Part shown: positions 8,505-10,455 of the stretch, in pieces
Layout of the letters: each line of letters opens with the position of its first letter
Position numbering within the stretch: the stretch's first letter is position 1
From: Bacteroidetes bacterium HGW-Bacteroidetes-12
GTDB taxonomy: Bacteria > Bacteroidota > Bacteroidia > Flavobacteriales_E > Vicingaceae
DNA length: 10,455 nucleotides
Reading direction: 5' to 3'
NCBI GenBank assembly: GCA_002841035.1
Contig: PHDR01000062.1
Location: 1-10,455, forward strand
Program-made: the position numbers and the translations under genes
Notes under the pieces: model-generated
The model's input: the letters and a program-made list of their open reading frames with translations, nothing else
What the model was told of the DNA's origin: nothing
Database searches by the model: none

Positions 8505-9707
8505 TTATAAAATTTTTATTTCAACTCTTCTATTTGCTGTCATTTCTGTTTCTGATTTCGGGTCAGGAAATAACATTTTTGTATTTCCATATCCTTTAGA
8601 TTTTATTCTTTTGGTATCTATCCCTTTTTCTATCAAATAATTTTTCACTGCCAGTGCTCTTTCTTCCGATAGTTCTTGATAATCGCTAGAATTCTTCTGC
8701 CTTGGTCCATTAACGTGTCCTTCTATTTCTATACTTACATTCGTATTCAATTGCATAAATTCCAATAATGCTAATAAATCAGAAGAAGCTTGAGGTAAAA
8801 ATTTGGCAACATTTCCATGAAATTGTATGTTTCTGAGATTTATTTTCTGCCCCACTTGTATTGGTTCTAATAAAATTTCTAACTCCATATTCGTTCTTGT
8901 GTTTGGAATTGTTACTTCTAGCGATTGTAATAAATATCCTTTGGCATTTGCACTTACAGTCAGTTTATATTTTCTTTTTGGCACATCTACTTGATAGGAC
9001 GTGATTTGTGATTTTTCTATTGATTTTGTTCTAAGTCCATCAATAATAATGTTTCCAACTAAAGTTTTATTGGTTTTTATTTCTTTCAAAGAAACACTAA
9101 AAGAAAGTTGTTCGGGTTCTATTGTTGGATTTTCCTGCTCAATTATTGGTGAATTAACAGGTTTTTCGAAATGTAATAATAACGTATGATTTCCTCCTGA
9201 TTTTTTTGCATTATTTACCACTAAAACGTATTGTTCGCCCACTTTCACTTGCAATGATTTACTGTAATTACTGTTAATTCCTGCCCCAACAAATGGTTGC
9301 ATAGCTTCGATGGATAGCCCTGTAATGGCACTTCTTGATAAATTACTTCTAATAGGTTCTATTTTATTTGCTTCAATACGTTTGCAAAACATTTTCTTAT
9401 GTTCATACAACAAAAAATCCCAATCATTTCCTTGGTCTTTAGTAGTTATGTCGAATGTAAATTCCCCACTTGTTGGGGCTGTAATTAAATACCAAATGGA
9501 ATTTTTTTCTTCTTCAAAGCTTAAAGAATCATGCAAATTATTGTTTGAAAACTCCATTTTTTTTCCATACCCTACAATGTTATTGGCTTCATAAATGGTA
9601 TCTTTTAGTGCTAACATGGTTGCACAATCGGAATGTTGCGAAAAAACGGATGACGTTAATTGTGTTTGCAACAATAAAATAAAAAATATGTAAAGAAATA
9701 ATCGCAT
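8505..9707 (-). CDS. Secreted OmpA-domain envelope protein
   Basis: A predicted periplasmic or outer-membrane-associated protein of 400 residues. Residues 1-24 are a signal peptide ending VFSQ, without a lipobox. Residues 25 to about 185 are a beta-rich domain with NSIWYLITAP, SGEFTFDI, WDFLLYE and YVLVVNNA, a type found at the start of many Bacteroidota OmpA-like proteins and recalling bacterial pre-peptidase domains. A second beta-sandwich-like segment spans about 205-285. Residues 287-400 are an OmpA C-terminal peptidoglycan-binding domain: EIEGHVNG, then LSEERALAVKNYLIEKGID, RIKSKGYG and ANRRVEIKIL. The usual GHTD is GHVN here, so the Asp that contacts diaminopimelate is Asn333, while Arg350 of the LSxxRA motif is kept. 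A role in wall anchoring is inferred. No TAnnTTTG promoter was found upstream. It precedes tsaB by three bases. Confidence 0.92.
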   Translation of the reverse strand: MRLFLYIFFILLLQTQLTSSVFSQHSDCATMLALKDTIYEANNIVGYGKKMEFSNNNLHDSLSFEEEKNSIWYLITAPTSGEFTFDITTKDQGNDWDFLLYEHKKMFCKRIEANKIEPIRSNLSRSAITGLSIEAMQPFVGAGINSNYSKSLQVKVGEQYVLVVNNAKKSGGNHTLLLHFEKPVNSPIIEQENPTIEPEQLSFSVSLKEIKTNKTLVGNIIIDGLRTKSIEKSQITSYQVDVPKRKYKLTVSANAKGYLLQSLEVTIPNTRTNMELEILLEPIQVGQKINLRNIQFHGNVAKFLPQASSDLLALLEFMQLNTNVSIEIEGHVNGPRQKNSSDYQELSEERALAVKNYLIEKGIDTKRIKSKGYGNTKMLFPDPKSETEMTANRRVEIKIL

Positions 9708-9766
9708 TATTTAATTAAAATTCATAAAGTTGAAAGCTTACCTACGGTGCTACTTCGTGGTGTAAA

Positions 9767-9781
9767 GTTACTAACACCTAA
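9767..9781 (+). repeat. Left copy of a 15-base direct repeat flanking the toxin-antitoxin pair
   Basis: The sequence GTTACTAACACCTAA recurs in the same orientation at 10429-10443 with a single C/T difference. Related CTAACACC and CCCTAATCCCTAAT units follow as far as about 9810, making a degenerate simple-repeat tract just downstream of the toxin gene. It could be a short dispersed intergenic repeat or the trace of an insertion; nothing here distinguishes these. Confidence 0.5.
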
Positions 9782-9811
9782 CTACTAACACCTTATCCCT
9801 AATCCCTAATT

Positions 9812-10111
9812 TTATTCATTTAATCGAGATTCGATGTCCATCCTTTGATGTAAAATTCGGATAATTTCAAGATTTTTTTTCTTTCGGTTGATTTTGTAGA
9901 ATATGAGATGGGATTTTACTAGAGAACAATAATACCCTTGTCTTACTTTGCTATAATCTTTTCCTGATTCAGGATTTGAAGCTAAATGCTCTATTTCGTC
10001 CATTATCAAGTTAAAATACCTGTCAGCTTGCTCAATCGACCAATTTTCAAAGGTGTAAAGCCAAATGTTTTCAATGTCTCGATTTGCTTCTTGACTGATT
10101 TTAAAATCCAT
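9812..10111 (-). CDS. parE: ParE-family toxin of a type II toxin-antitoxin system
   Basis: A small basic protein of 99 residues with the RelE/ParE fold pattern: MDFKISQEANRDIENIWLYT (first strand and helix), QADRYFNLIMDEIEHLASNP (helix), GYYCSLVKSHLIFYKI (central strands) and the closing IIRILHQRMD, which is characteristic of ParE. ParE proteins characteristically act on DNA gyrase, whereas RelE relatives cleave mRNA. The absence of a clear RelE catalytic set and the pairing with ParD favour the gyrase type, though the target is inferred. The ATG overlaps the last base of the upstream antitoxin stop codon (TAATG), as expected for translational coupling that keeps antitoxin in excess. All core segments are present, so the toxin looks intact. 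Confidence 0.92.
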   Translation of the reverse strand: MDFKISQEANRDIENIWLYTFENWSIEQADRYFNLIMDEIEHLASNPESGKDYSKVRQGYYCSLVKSHLIFYKINRKKKNLEIIRILHQRMDIESRLNE

Positions 10112-10359
10112 TATTCAGTCAAATAGTTGTGATGAATGTTCTTCAACATTTTTTTTCTATCAAAACCTTCTACAAAACCAGATTTTTCACCATTTTTAAG
10201 TTCTTTGATAAGTTCACTTTTTTTAGATTCTTCATACTCGAACATACGCAATGCTGCTCGAATAACTTCACTTGCTGATGAATACTTTCCTTTTTCTATT
10301 TGTTGACGAATGAAATTATTAAAATAATCGCCTAACAAAATTGATGTGTTCTTTGACAT
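10111..10359 (-). CDS. parD: ParD-family antitoxin (ribbon-helix-helix)
   Basis: A protein of 82 residues matching ParD antitoxins. The N-terminal ribbon-helix-helix comprises the strand NTSILLGDY, the helix FNNFIRQQIEKGKY and the typical turn and second helix SSASEVIRAALRMFEYEES. This part dimerises and binds DNA. The charged C-terminal half (SELIKELKNGEKSGFVEGFD) is the usual toxin-binding tail. It is the first gene of the pair and would neutralise the ParE encoded next. The start ATG at 10357-10359 is preceded by a promoter-like site overlapping a palindrome, which suits autorepression by ParD or the ParD-ParE complex. The Shine-Dalgarno is weak. Confidence 0.93.
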   Translation of the reverse strand: MSKNTSILLGDYFNNFIRQQIEKGKYSSASEVIRAALRMFEYEESKKSELIKELKNGEKSGFVEGFDRKKMLKNIHHNYLTE

Positions 10360-10376
10360 AATCTTATAATTTACTA

Positions 10377-10407
10377 CAAAAATACCAACTTTTGGTATAA
10401 AATCAAA
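10377..10407 (-). promoter_or_regulatory. parD: Bacteroidota-type promoter of the parDE operon
   Basis: On the minus strand TTTG (10404-10407) is followed by a 19-base spacer and TATTTTTG (10377-10384), a full match to the Bacteroidota consensus TTTG / TAnnTTTG. Transcription would begin about 10-15 bases upstream of the parD ATG at 10359, so the leader is very short. Confidence 0.6.
10382..10398. promoter_or_regulatory. Palindromic operator candidate for ParD autoregulation
   Basis: ATACCAA, three spacer bases and TTGGTAT form a perfect 7+7 inverted repeat. It lies between the two promoter elements and overlaps the first bases of the -7 element, so bound protein would block RNA polymerase. 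Ribbon-helix-helix antitoxins usually bind short palindromes in their own promoters; assigning this one to ParD is inference from position and symmetry. Confidence 0.55.
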
Positions 10408-10428
10408 ACTATTATTATTCAGATTTTC

Positions 10429-10443
10429 GTTACTAATACCTAA
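10429..10443 (+). repeat. Right copy of the 15-base direct repeat flanking the toxin-antitoxin pair
   Basis: The sequence GTTACTAATACCTAA differs from the copy at 9767-9781 by one transition. It is followed by another partial unit (TACCTTAA) before the window ends, so the repeat tract may continue outside. With the left copy it encloses the parDE pair and its promoter. Confidence 0.5.
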
Positions 10444-10455
10444 TACCTTAACTTT

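Overview
The window looks like a piece of a low-GC Bacteroidota chromosome, probably from the Flavobacteriales or a close relative. Three things point there: the AT-rich sequence, promoter-like sites of the Bacteroidota type (TTTG, about 19-20 bases, then TAnnTTTG), and a very large surface protein built from modules typical of type IX-secreted proteins. All seven genes lie on the minus strand, so the window reads from right to left. No gap between genes exceeds about 120 bases, and I see no RNA genes, CRISPR array or insertion sequence.

Right end (about 9767-10455): a compact ParD/ParE type II toxin-antitoxin pair whose frames overlap by one base. Its promoter-like site is overlapped by a perfect 7+7 palindrome, which suits autoregulation by the ParD protein. 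The pair is bracketed by two nearly identical 15-base direct repeats, so it may be a small mobile or recently inserted cassette.

Middle (5999-9707): a housekeeping-type stretch. An OmpA-domain envelope protein is followed after 3 bases by tsaB (tRNA t6A modification). Then come apt (adenine salvage) and a short-chain acyl-CoA dehydrogenase. Gaps of 60 and 85 bases allow, but do not prove, cotranscription.

Left end (1-5881): one uninterrupted reading frame of at least 1960 codons that runs off the window. It encodes a signal peptide, a zinc metalloprotease domain with an HEATHALGF motif, a cadherin/Ig-like region, a jelly-roll-like domain, two Ig/PKD-like repeats, a long right-handed beta-helix, an alpha-helical region, a second jelly-roll-like domain and the start of another PKD-like repeat. 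Codon choice changes sharply near 3260 and relaxes near 820, matching the edges of the beta-helix plus helical block. This suggests the gene is a mosaic. It is the most unusual object here. I saw no convincing wholly new system, but the chimeric protease/beta-helix protein and the repeat-flanked toxin-antitoxin cassette deserve follow-up.
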